From Paenibacillus faecis (GTDB lineage: Bacteria; Bacillota; Bacilli; Paenibacillales; Paenibacillaceae): a stretch of 64,000 nt of DNA. The position numbers and the translations under genes were made by a program. The notes below the pieces were generated by a model. It ran no database searches. It saw only the letters and a program-made list of their open reading frames with translations, and was not told where the DNA came from. The stretch covers positions 1,192,840 to 1,256,839 of the forward strand of contig NZ_VSDO01000001.1 in the NCBI RefSeq assembly GCF_008084145.1, in the 5' to 3' direction. Position 1 is the stretch's first letter. Each line of letters starts with the position of its first letter. Positions 42,228 to 50,340 of the stretch are shown here, in pieces.

Positions 42228-43528
42228 GTCGCAATCACTTCCGCCCCCTTGCCCGCCGCGAGTTCTTCGTCGCTGAACAGCGTAAGCTGCTCCACCTGGG
42301 GCTTAGGCAGATACAAAGAGATTTCCTTCTTGGACAACAGGGATCGCAGGATTGTGCTTTCATTCACTTTCAACCCTTCAAGACGCCTGCCGGAGCAGGT
42401 AATAAAATATTGCGCTCGCTTCAGCACGACCCCCAGCTTCTTTAATCCGGCAAAGTCCAAACTTCCCGCTCGCCGCGCCGTAACGATCCTCTTGGCGCTT
42501 CGCACGCCGATTCCCGGGACCCGCAGCAATGATTCGTACGGGGCCTGATTGATCTCCACGGGGAACCGGTCGATATGGTTGACAGCCCAATGGCACTTGG
42601 GATCCATAAACGGATTGAAGTTCGGTGTTCTTTCATCCAGCAGTTCATGGGCTTCGAATCCGTAAAACCGCAGCAGCCAGTCCGCCTGGTAGAGCCGATG
42701 CTCCCGCAGAAGCGGCGGCTTGCTGTCCAGCGCCGGAAGCAGCGAATGTTCCACCACCGGCGTGTAAGCGGAATAATACACCCGCTTCAACTCGTATTTG
42801 CGATACAGCGCCTCGGTCAGCGTCAAAATCTTCAGATCGCTGTCCGGCGAAGCTCCTACGATCAACTGTGTGCTCTGTCCTCCCGGCACAAACTTCGGCG
42901 CATGCCGATACTTCACCAAATCCGTACTGTTCTCGCGGATGCCCTCCCGAATCGCCGCCATCGGCCGAAGGATCGTCTCCTTGCTCTTATCCGGCGCAAG
43001 CTGCCGTAAGCTGTCCCGGGACGGAAGCTCAATGTTTACGCTCATCCGGTCGGCAAGCAGTCCCAGCCTGTTCACCAGTTCGGGATCACTTCCGGGGATG
43101 GCCTTCACATGAATATAACCCGAGAATCCATATTGATTCCGCAGCAGTTCCAGCACCCGGATTAATCGTTCCGTAGTATAATCCGGACTCTTGACGATCC
43201 CCGAGCTTAAAAATAATCCCTCGATATAGTTCCGGCGGTAAAAGTTCATCGTAAGCTGCGCAAGCTCTTCCGGCGTGAACATCGCCCTGCGGGTATCGTT
43301 GGAACGGCGATTAACGCAGTATTTGCAATCGAATATACAACTGTTGGTCATCAGAACTTTCAACAAAGAGATGCAACGCCCATCGGCGGCAAAGCTGTGG
43401 CAGATTCCCGACGCAACGGCGCTCCCCAACTTACCGTCTTGGCCCGCTCTCTCCCCTCCGCTGGAGGAACAGGAAGCATCGTATTTGGCGGAATCCGTCA
43501 AGATCGTAAGCTTCTCCAGTACATCCAT
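42224..43528 (-). CDS. TIGR03916-like putative DNA modification/repair radical SAM protein
   Basis: 434 aa from the ATG at 43528, preceded by AAAAGGAGA. Further upstream starts would read through the promoter. Radical SAM motif CIFDCKYC (C64, C68, C71). The conserved segment before it (YDASCSSSGG ... GICHSFAADGRCISLLK) is diagnostic of the family. The C-terminus carries a helix-hairpin-helix, LLRVPGIGVRSAKRIVTARR, suited to DNA binding. Family function is unproven; repair or base modification is inferred from HhH, partner gene and operator. A LexA-like box in its promoter independently supports a DNA-damage role. Confidence 0.88.
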   Translation of the reverse strand: MDVLEKLTILTDSAKYDASCSSSGGERAGQDGKLGSAVASGICHSFAADGRCISLLKVLMTNSCIFDCKYCVNRRSNDTRRAMFTPEELAQLTMNFYRRNYIEGLFLSSGIVKSPDYTTERLIRVLELLRNQYGFSGYIHVKAIPGSDPELVNRLGLLADRMSVNIELPSRDSLRQLAPDKSKETILRPMAAIREGIRENSTDLVKYRHAPKFVPGGQSTQLIVGASPDSDLKILTLTEALYRKYELKRVYYSAYTPVVEHSLLPALDSKPPLLREHRLYQADWLLRFYGFEAHELLDERTPNFNPFMDPKCHWAVNHIDRFPVEINQAPYESLLRVPGIGVRSAKRIVTARRAGSLDFAGLKKLGVVLKRAQYFITCSGRRLEGLKVNESTILRSLLSKKEISLYLPKPQVEQLTLFSDEELAAGKGAEVIAT

Positions 43529-43553
43529 TAAAGCGATCTCTCCTTTTGGAATC

Positions 43554-43582
43554 ATTATAATACGAACATTTGTTCTTGTAAA
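43554..43582 (-). promoter_or_regulatory. Promoter of the radical SAM repair pair
   Basis: Minus strand: TTTACA (43582-43577), 17-bp spacer, TATAAT (43559-43554). A near-perfect SigA promoter whose spacer is occupied by the LexA-like palindrome. Confidence 0.8.
43563..43576. promoter_or_regulatory. LexA (SOS) box
   Basis: CGAACATTTGTTCT matches the Bacillus LexA consensus CGAACRNRYGTTYC at 12 of 14 positions on either strand and lies exactly between -35 and -10. Confidence 0.78.
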
Positions 43583-43767
43583 TACAAAATATTCCATAAT
43601 TCTTGTAAGAAAAGTGTAAGGTTTCTTTAAGATCCTTTAAAGGCAAATCGATGGGAAGAAAACGTAATGCGGCCTATACTTCAAAGCTGTATAAGCGTCG
43701 TTGAGATAGATCCATGAAGGATTGAGCACTACTAAAGAGCGATTGAACTGATGGGAGTGGAATTCGT

Positions 43768-45339
43768 ATGACCAGACAAACGGGGGTCGCCGCCAGAATC
43801 CTCCAAAAAACTTTGCTGCCGGTTCTCCTGATGAGTGCTGGAATAAGCGCCTTTTTCCCCATGGCAAACGCCGCATCGACCGCCGCGGCCAATCCGGCCG
43901 ATTCGGGGCTCGCGGGGAAGAAAAACAACGTCTCCGAGTTCAGGCGTTACTTGGACGAACAGGTTCCGCTATTGCAAAAAAAGTACGGGGTGCCGGGCGT
44001 TTCCATCGGCGTTCTTGAGCATGGAAAAATCGGCTACGTGGTGCAATACGGATATGCGGATAAAAAGGCGGGCCATAAGCTGGACGCAGCGTCGCGCTTT
44101 CAGGCGGGCTCCATATCCAAAAGCGTTACCGCCTGGGGGATCTTGAGGCTGGCGGAAGAGGGGAAACTATCGTTGGACGACCCGGTCGGCAAACATTTGG
44201 GGAACCGGTCGATTCCAGGTGTGGAGACCATTTCGGAGGAGGTGACGATCCGGCGGCTGTTAAGCCATACGGCAGGCCTTGCACCCCATCCCGGTTATCT
44301 GGGCGTCGAGCCGGGCCGGGAGCTTCCCACGCCCGAGCAATCCCTCGCGGGGGCAGGCATGTTGAACGAACCCGTAAAATTCGCCTTTACTCCCGGCACG
44401 GAAGCGGCCTATTCGGGGGCAGGCTATACGATCCTTCAAATGGTGATTGAAGAGGTATCGGGGCAGCCGTTCGAAGATTATATGGAAAAGCAGGTTTTGC
44501 TCCCGCTGGGGATGAACTCCAGCAGCTTCGGCCTAAGCAAAGAAGATAGAGTCTCCCTGACCAAAGCCTACGGATATTTCGGACAAGAACTGCCCGACTA
44601 CCGATTCACTGAACGGGCTGCCGCAGGGTTGATCACCACCGCCGGAGACTTGATAAAGCTCATGCAGGCGAGCCTGGACACCTCGAAGACCGGAGGAATC
44701 CCCTTGGGGCGGGGTGTTCTAGCTCCCGACCTGGTCGGGGAGATGCAGACACCGGTTTTGGGCGAAAACGGACTCGGTATATTTTCCCGTAGCCTGCCGG
44801 ACGGCACCACCCTTCTCTACCACCCGGGCGACAACCGGGGCTGGCACGCCTTCTACGGCTTTATCCCCGAGTCCCAAAACGGCTTGGTCATCCTGACCAA
44901 CAGCGAAAACGGCATCGATTTGCGGCAGGATGTGTATCATGCCTGGATCCGGTTTGAAACCGGGGCACTGCCGGAAGGAGCGGTCGCGCTGGCTCAATCA
45001 AGGACCTTGCATCAATGGGTGGCTTATGGGCTTGCGGCCGGTCTGGGGATTTATCTTCTGCTCGCCGCCCTGCGCATCCGCAGCGGCCGCCGCGTGTTTT
45101 TGCTCAATCATCCCAAACCGCCTTGTGTACGATTACTGATCCGGCTGATTGTTCTGATCGTTCCGGGCGTCCTGCTATACCTTGGCGCCTACCGCTGGAG
45201 CATCATCGGGCTGCAGAGCGGGCTGAAAAACATCGCCCTCGCCGTTTTCGCCTGGCTTGCCAGCCTGCTCGTTTTCGGCTTATTTCCGAAGCTCCCCGCA
45301 AAAATGCAAAAAAAGGCTGACGCAGCCTCGTTACGGTGA
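43768..45339 (+). CDS. Serine hydrolase of the class C beta-lactamase/PBP4* family with C-terminal membrane segments
   Basis: 523 aa. Signal peptide or anchor at 1-36 (cut near MANA-A). Beta-lactamase fold about 55-400: nucleophile motif SISK (S115-K118), a Tyr motif in AAYSGAGYTILQMV, and the HPGDNRGW box in place of KTG. Lacking evidence for true beta-lactam hydrolysis, D-aminopeptidase, esterase or muropeptide activity are all possible. Residues from about 410 form two to four hydrophobic helices (WVAYGLAAGLGIYLLLAAL; RLLIRLIVLIVPGVLLYLG), which tether it to the membrane. Start ATG 43768 with GGGAGTGG upstream. Confidence 0.85.
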   Translation: MTRQTGVAARILQKTLLPVLLMSAGISAFFPMANAASTAAANPADSGLAGKKNNVSEFRRYLDEQVPLLQKKYGVPGVSIGVLEHGKIGYVVQYGYADKKAGHKLDAASRFQAGSISKSVTAWGILRLAEEGKLSLDDPVGKHLGNRSIPGVETISEEVTIRRLLSHTAGLAPHPGYLGVEPGRELPTPEQSLAGAGMLNEPVKFAFTPGTEAAYSGAGYTILQMVIEEVSGQPFEDYMEKQVLLPLGMNSSSFGLSKEDRVSLTKAYGYFGQELPDYRFTERAAAGLITTAGDLIKLMQASLDTSKTGGIPLGRGVLAPDLVGEMQTPVLGENGLGIFSRSLPDGTTLLYHPGDNRGWHAFYGFIPESQNGLVILTNSENGIDLRQDVYHAWIRFETGALPEGAVALAQSRTLHQWVAYGLAAGLGIYLLLAALRIRSGRRVFLLNHPKPPCVRLLIRLIVLIVPGVLLYLGAYRWSIIGLQSGLKNIALAVFAWLASLLVFGLFPKLPAKMQKKADAASLR

Positions 45340-45444
45340 TATCCAAATCACCCCAAAGAAAGCGGAGCGTCCGCCGGAAGCGGGTCTCTCCCCGGTGTGA
45401 GAAACCGGGACTGGCAGTGCGCTAGTTAACGTGAACCATAGACA

Positions 45445-45680
45445 ACCTTGCTAACATAGAATTCCTGCATATCTGCATGTTTTTTTCTGGTTTGGAATAA
45501 AAAATTCAAAATTCCTGCAAATCTGCAGCAATTTTTGGCCAAACAGGCTCCCTTTTTCTAAAATCGCTAGAAATGTCTGCAGATTTACATCTTTTTTCGA
45601 ATCCCCCCATAAATCAGCAAAAATACCTGCAGATTTGCATCTTTTGGAGTGGAATAAGTGTTGGAATTGTGCTAGGCCCC
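45445..45680. repeat. Dispersed intergenic repeat, CTGCAGATTTGCA family (copy 2)
   Basis: Starts ACAACCTTG and contains CCTGCATATCTGCATG (45465), CCTGCAAATCTGCAG (about 45514), TCTGCAGATTTACAT and CCTGCAGATTTGCAT in the same order and spacing as the copy at 21855-22080, ending near CTAGGC. The rest of the 45340-45796 gap holds only a CCCGGT/ACCGGG hairpin (45391-45409) and a GGACGC/GCGTCC hairpin (45735-45764). Confidence 0.8.
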
Positions 45681-45796
45681 TAGCCCTTGGGCCTTTTGAT
45701 CTCGCCGTGGGTTAAAAACGATTTGGACATCGGCGGACGCGGGACTGCGTTCTAGACGGCGTCCGTCGGCGGGCCGTTTTTCGAAAGACTCCTGAT

Positions 45797-46747
45797 TTAC
45801 AACAGATTGATTTCTGACAAAAGACGGTACGAATGGAGCCTGGCCTCATAATCCGGCGCCGCCGTTACGATCAAAAATTCCTCATTCTCGTATATCCGCC
45901 GGAACTCGGACAGGCGCTCAGCCAACTGCTCGGGGGTTCCGACCAGCCGCTCCCGGGGAGGCTGCCCTCCCCGGGCAACCAGCTCGGCCTCCATCCGGTC
46001 CGCCATCGTGCGAGCCTCCCGTTCCGTGGGAGCGCAGAGCGCTTGAACCGCCACGATCGCTTCCGGTTCCGTCCGCAGAGCAGAGGGCCGAAACTCCTTC
46101 CGGTATACGCGCAGCGTTTCGATTCCGTCGCTTTCGCTCATAAACTGGCCGAAAACGTACCCCGTTCCGAGTTCCGCCGCATAGCCGGCGCTTTTGACGT
46201 TCGTTCCCAGCATCCATACGTCCGGCTGCCGCTCTGGAACAGGACGCGCTGCCACCGGCCGGTCCTCATAGGTGTAGCTATCCCCCAGCAGTGCCAGAAG
46301 TTCCGCCGCCGACTGGCGATACCGGGCCACATGCTGCAAAAAATTGCCGCTAAGCGCCATCGCCGTATGCGCATCGCCGCCGGGCGCCCGGCCCAGGCCC
46401 AGATCGATGCGCCCGGGATATAGCGCGGCCAGCATCCGGAACCACTCCGCCGCTTTCAGCGGAGCGTAGTGCGGCAGCAGCAGCGCCCCGGAGCCGAGCT
46501 TGATCCGGGTCGTCAACGCGCCGATATGGGCGAGCAGAACCTCCGGGGACGGACAGGCCAGACCGTCCATATTATGATGCTCCGCCGCCCAATAGCGGCG
46601 GTACCCCCACGCCTCGGCCCGCTGCGCCAGCAGGACCGCCTGCCGCAGGGCCTCCTCATCGCTGCAGTTCCCAAGCTTGGGAACCAGATCCAGCACGCTT
46701 AAACGCAGCCGCTGCTTTCGTTTTTCCTGTTTCGCCAAGAGCCTCAT
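45797..46747 (-). CDS. LLM-class flavin-dependent oxidoreductase (luciferase-like, MsnO8-type)
   Basis: 316 aa. Luciferase-like TIM barrel: LSVLDLVP start, YRRYWAAEHHNMDGLACPSPEVLLAHIGA, IKLGSGALLLPHYAPLKAAEWFRML and RIDLGLGRAPGGD. Uses reduced flavin and oxygen, or F420-like cofactors in other branches; substrate unknown. It begins 7 bp after the cobC-like phosphatase gene, so it may belong to the cobalamin salvage transcript. GGAGG abuts the ATG at 46747. A TTG at 46738 would have better spacing, so the true start may lie a few codons inside. Confidence 0.85.
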   Translation of the reverse strand: MRLLAKQEKRKQRLRLSVLDLVPKLGNCSDEEALRQAVLLAQRAEAWGYRRYWAAEHHNMDGLACPSPEVLLAHIGALTTRIKLGSGALLLPHYAPLKAAEWFRMLAALYPGRIDLGLGRAPGGDAHTAMALSGNFLQHVARYRQSAAELLALLGDSYTYEDRPVAARPVPERQPDVWMLGTNVKSAGYAAELGTGYVFGQFMSESDGIETLRVYRKEFRPSALRTEPEAIVAVQALCAPTEREARTMADRMEAELVARGGQPPRERLVGTPEQLAERLSEFRRIYENEEFLIVTAAPDYEARLHSYRLLSEINLL

Positions 46748-46754
46748 CCTCCGG

Positions 46755-47327
46755 TCAAAAGTTGGTTCGGACCTTCAAAATTTCGCCCGGTCCGATCTTG
46801 GCCTGCGGGTTCCAGAAATCCGATCCCGGAACCAGCAGGGTATACAGCATAGAAATTACGCCTCCATGCGTCACGATAAGCAGCGGCGTCGACTCCCCTT
46901 GCCTTTCCAGCTTCGCGGATACGGAAGCGAGTTCCCCGTACATGCTGCGGACGCGCCCTTCAAACTGTTCCCAGGGCTCTCCTTCAGGCGGCGTACAGGC
47001 CTTAGGGTTGTCCAACCAACGCCGGTAAACTTCCAGATCCTTGAGCATGTCGTAGGTTTGCCCTTCCCAGGCTCCAAAATGCATCTCCCTTAACCGGGAG
47101 TCATAAACCGCGTGAGGTGCCAGATCCGGGCGAAGAAACCGCAGCGTATGCCGGCAGCGGGACAAATCGCTACAGTATATGGCGGAAAAGCCGGCCCCGG
47201 CCAGTGTTTCCCGCAGCGGCGCCAAGCCCGAGGCGTCCCCGGGTAGCAGCTCCGTGTCGCTCTGCCCCTGGTACCGCCGTTCCGCATTCCAGGCCGTCGC
47301 GCCGTGGCGGATCAGCCACCATTCCAT
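46755..47327 (-). CDS. cobC: Histidine phosphatase family protein, probable alpha-ribazole-5'-phosphate phosphatase
   Basis: 190 aa. Phosphoglycerate-mutase-like fold with catalytic LIRHGATAWNAE (His8) and the second His in LIVTHGGVIS. Many enzymes share this fold. The assignment to CobC (removal of the 5' phosphate from alpha-ribazole or AdoCbl phosphate) rests on its place 15 bp after cbiB in a cobalamin cluster. AGGAGGGGG precedes the ATG at 47327. Confidence 0.75.
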   Translation of the reverse strand: MEWWLIRHGATAWNAERRYQGQSDTELLPGDASGLAPLRETLAGAGFSAIYCSDLSRCRHTLRFLRPDLAPHAVYDSRLREMHFGAWEGQTYDMLKDLEVYRRWLDNPKACTPPEGEPWEQFEGRVRSMYGELASVSAKLERQGESTPLLIVTHGGVISMLYTLLVPGSDFWNPQAKIGPGEILKVRTNF

Positions 47328-47342
47328 CCTTCCCCCTCCTTT

Positions 47343-48320
47343 TTACCGCCCGGTCAGGAACCAGGCCTCGCTCCACCATAAGCTCAAAATCACGGCCAAT
47401 ACCACAAAAACGCCCGAGACGAAGAACATCAGCCTCGCCGTTTTTGGAATATCCTCGGGCTCCAATTCCCGCGTCTTGTCGCCCATATAACTGCGGAACG
47501 AAGTTACGCCATGGTAGGAGTTCTCTCCCCCGAGACGAACGCCGAGCGCTCCCGCCACGGCCGCTTCGGGATAGCCGCTGTTGGGACTCGGATGGGAAGT
47601 GGCGTCCCGCCGGAAGATGCGCCAGGCTCCGCGCGCGTCCAGGCCGCAAGCCCATGCCGCGGGGACCAGCAGCAGCGCCGTCAGTCGGGCGGGGATGTAG
47701 TTGGCGATGTCGTCCAGCCGGGCCGAAGCCCATCCGAGATCGATGTACTTCTCGTTCTTGTAGCCGACCATCGAATCGAGGGTGTTGACCGCCCGATAAG
47801 CGATGGCCAGCGGCGCCCCGCCGATCAGGGCGAAGAACAGCGGCGACACGACGGCGTCGACGATGTTCTCCGCCACCGTCTCCACCGCCCCGCGCACCAC
47901 CTCGGGCGGCTCCAGATGCCCGGTGTCGCGGCCGACGATCATGCCTAGCGAACGCCGGGCCGCCGGCAGGTCGCCGCGCCGCAGATGGCCGCACACCTCC
48001 ATCCCGGCGTCCCGCAGGCCCTTGGCCGCGATGGTCGTCCAGACCAGCACGGCCTCCGCGGCGGCGGCCAGCCAGGGGCTGACCCCGGCCAGCAAGCGCA
48101 GCGCCGCCCAGGCCAGTGCAAAGCTGCCGCCGGCGACGATCAGCGGCAGCAAAATCCCCGCGGCACGGTAGGCGCGGGGACGGAAAAGGCGGCGGATCGC
48201 CGCCTCGACCCGCACGATCGCCTTCCCCATCCCGATCACGGGATGGGGAAGCCAGCGCGGGTCGCCCAGCAGCCGGTCCAGCGCGTACGCGGCCGGCAGC
48301 ACCCACCACGCCGCCGTCAC
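47343..48320 (-). CDS. cbiB: Adenosylcobinamide-phosphate synthase
   Basis: 325 aa, membrane protein. Attaches aminopropanol (phosphate) to adenosylcobyric acid. Motifs: DRLLGDPRWLPHPVIGMGKAI at the start, GHLEPPEVVRGAVETVAENIVD, YRAVNTLDSMVGYKNEKY and ATSHPSPNSGYPEAAVAGAL. The start is GTG at 48320, overlapping the cbiZ stop (GTGA). Reading further upstream would enter cbiZ in another frame. G+C is much higher here than in surrounding genes, as in cbiZ. Confidence 0.93.
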   Translation of the reverse strand: MTAAWWVLPAAYALDRLLGDPRWLPHPVIGMGKAIVRVEAAIRRLFRPRAYRAAGILLPLIVAGGSFALAWAALRLLAGVSPWLAAAAEAVLVWTTIAAKGLRDAGMEVCGHLRRGDLPAARRSLGMIVGRDTGHLEPPEVVRGAVETVAENIVDAVVSPLFFALIGGAPLAIAYRAVNTLDSMVGYKNEKYIDLGWASARLDDIANYIPARLTALLLVPAAWACGLDARGAWRIFRRDATSHPSPNSGYPEAAVAGALGVRLGGENSYHGVTSFRSYMGDKTRELEPEDIPKTARLMFFVSGVFVVLAVILSLWWSEAWFLTGR

Positions 48321-49054
48321 GGCCGCGGCTCCGCGTGGGCCGCGGCGGCGCGCAGCGATTCGCACACGGCGGCGTAAACCAGGCGGCCCACCGTGCCGCC
48401 CAGGTCCGTCGCGGTGCCGGCGTAGCTGTGCAGCAGCGGCCAATCCGGCCGCTGGCTTACGCCGATCACGACCGCGTCGGTCGTCGTCCCGGTGGCCGCA
48501 AGCCCGGTCTCGGCGTCGAGCACGCCGAGATCGCCGAGCGCCGCGGCTTTGGCCTCGGTCGCCGTAATCACGGCGTTGACCATCGCCGCCGGCGTCAGCT
48601 TGCCGTCGACGGCAAGCATCAGGTTGATCGTTCCCGGCGTCCATGAGGCCGGGAACGTCGTCCGCCGGACACCGGCGCGCGCCGCGTTCGAAACTCCCGC
48701 CGTCGCGCAGCAGATTACGGCGAAATGATCGTTGCGCTCCTCCGCCACGGCGGTATGCCGCAGCCGGACCGCCGTCAGCAGACCCGCCGTTTCCTCCGCG
48801 GGATACCCCCACTCCCGGAGACTCCGTCCGATATCACGGACAGGGTCGTCGCAGCGGTAATGACGGTCGACGTAAATATTGACCATCCGCCGAAGCGGAC
48901 CCGCGCCTCCGCCATAGACCGAGCTGCCCACGCTCTCCAGTGTCGTCGGCGCTTCAAGCAGAATATGCCGCTCCCCGCGAATGACGCGAAGTCCCGGCCA
49001 GACGGCCGACTCGTAGATCCCGCTTTCTCCCGTATCCAAAAAAGGTGTCGTCAT
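48317..49054 (-). CDS. cbiZ: Adenosylcobinamide amidohydrolase (cobinamide salvage/remodelling)
   Basis: 245 aa. CbiZ cleaves the aminopropanol side from adenosylcobinamide or pseudocobalamin to give cobyric acid, which CbiB and CobU/S can rebuild with a preferred lower ligand. Family motifs: TAGVSNAARAG, GTINLMLAVDG and ATGTTTDAVVIG. The ATG at 49054 overlaps the cobD stop (ATGA). Very GC-rich with strongly biased third positions. Its presence beside cobT-cobU-cobS in the genome fits remodelling of scavenged corrinoids. Confidence 0.92.
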   Translation of the reverse strand: MTTPFLDTGESGIYESAVWPGLRVIRGERHILLEAPTTLESVGSSVYGGGAGPLRRMVNIYVDRHYRCDDPVRDIGRSLREWGYPAEETAGLLTAVRLRHTAVAEERNDHFAVICCATAGVSNAARAGVRRTTFPASWTPGTINLMLAVDGKLTPAAMVNAVITATEAKAAALGDLGVLDAETGLAATGTTTDAVVIGVSQRPDWPLLHSYAGTATDLGGTVGRLVYAAVCESLRAAAAHAEPRP

Positions 49055-50157
49055 TCCGTTTCTCCCCCTGTCAATACCAATACATCTTTCATTTCCTGCA
49101 GCAAACGCAGGCAAGCCGACTCATCCTTGACGGCCACGCGAATGTCCCGGTCGGACAGCCCTTTGTACATGGCGCAGCTGCGGACCAGTATCCCCCTGGC
49201 TCCCAGTGCCGCCTGCACCCCGGCGGCCGTCTTCCCTTCGGGCAGGCGGACCAAGAGAAAGTTCGCTTCCCCCGGCCAGGTCAGGCAGCCGAGTTGCTCC
49301 AGCCCCTGCCGCAGCCTCTCCCGCTGCTCGGCGACCAGCGAAATCGTAGCCTCCTCGAAGGCGCTTCCCGCCTCCAGACAGATTTCTCCCGCAAGCAGGG
49401 CAAGGGCGTTGACGCTCCAGGTCACCTGCTTGTCCCGCATCGCCCGGGCGGTTTGCGGGTGAGCGACGGCGTATCCGAGACGAAGCCCGGGAATCGCATA
49501 GAATTTCGTCATCGACCGGACCAGAATCAACCGGCGGTAACGTTCCAGCTCATCCAAGAGGGACCGCCTCCCGCTTTCGGGGATAAAATCGATAAAAGCC
49601 TCGTCGATAATGACGTAGCTTCCGTTTCGCTCCCCGGCTTCCGCAAAAGACCTGAGCTCCTCCCGGCTGTATTGGACCCCGTTCGGATTGTTCGGCTGTC
49701 CGATAAAGACCAGATCGCACGCTCCGATCAACCGCTGCACCGCTTCGGGTTCGGCTCGGAAAGCACGCTCTTCCGTTCCTCTCACCGATACCACTTCGGC
49801 CCCGAACTGCCGCGAGAGCGCCTCGTATTCCGAGAAACAGGGCTCGACGATCCCCACCTTCTTCGGTCCCGCGGCAAGCAAGGCCAACGCCATATTTTCC
49901 GCGGCCCCGTTACCGACGACAAAACCCGCTTCCTCCCGGCCGAGCTTGTCGGCCAACTTGGCGATCAAGGCCCGATGTCCCGGATCCGGGTAGGCCGTCA
50001 CGATCGGAAGGGCCTCTCTGAGCCGGTCCAGCAGCCCGGGCGGCGGGCCGAGCGGATTGATATTCGCGCTGAAGTCGATGAACCGTTCCGGCTCCACCCC
50101 GTATTGTGCCGATGCGGTCCAGATGTCGCCGCCGTGACCGTATACTTCCAGTACCAT
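49051..50157 (-). CDS. cobD: L-threonine-O-3-phosphate decarboxylase (PLP)
   Basis: 368 aa. Histidinol-phosphate-aminotransferase-like fold: VYGHGGDIWTASAQYG and FSANINPLGPP at the N-terminus are typical of CobD. FIGQPNNPNGVQ, IIDEAFIDFIP (PLP Asp) and RSMTKFYAIPGLRLGY (Schiff-base Lys) follow. Makes (R)-1-amino-2-propanol phosphate, the substrate of CbiB. I start at the ATG at 50157, 8 bases after GGGGG. In-frame ATG 50163 and TTG 50181 are less well placed. First gene of the salvage cluster; no cobalamin riboswitch is visible in the 180 bp before it. Confidence 0.9.
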   Translation of the reverse strand: MVLEVYGHGGDIWTASAQYGVEPERFIDFSANINPLGPPPGLLDRLREALPIVTAYPDPGHRALIAKLADKLGREEAGFVVGNGAAENMALALLAAGPKKVGIVEPCFSEYEALSRQFGAEVVSVRGTEERAFRAEPEAVQRLIGACDLVFIGQPNNPNGVQYSREELRSFAEAGERNGSYVIIDEAFIDFIPESGRRSLLDELERYRRLILVRSMTKFYAIPGLRLGYAVAHPQTARAMRDKQVTWSVNALALLAGEICLEAGSAFEEATISLVAEQRERLRQGLEQLGCLTWPGEANFLLVRLPEGKTAAGVQAALGARGILVRSCAMYKGLSDRDIRVAVKDESACLRLLQEMKDVLVLTGGETE

Positions 50158-50340
50158 TGCCATTGCCCCCGTCTTTTTCAATCTACTGCACTTTTAGGTG
50201 AAGTCTACCACACCTTACGTTGAAATCAAGCCTTGAAAAAGCAAAGAAAACAGGGTTGTCTTTCATTTCAAGGAAGGTTTGGTTTACAATAGACTCAGAG
50301 TGTACATAACGCCAATCTAGACACGGGGGGAACATGTAAC

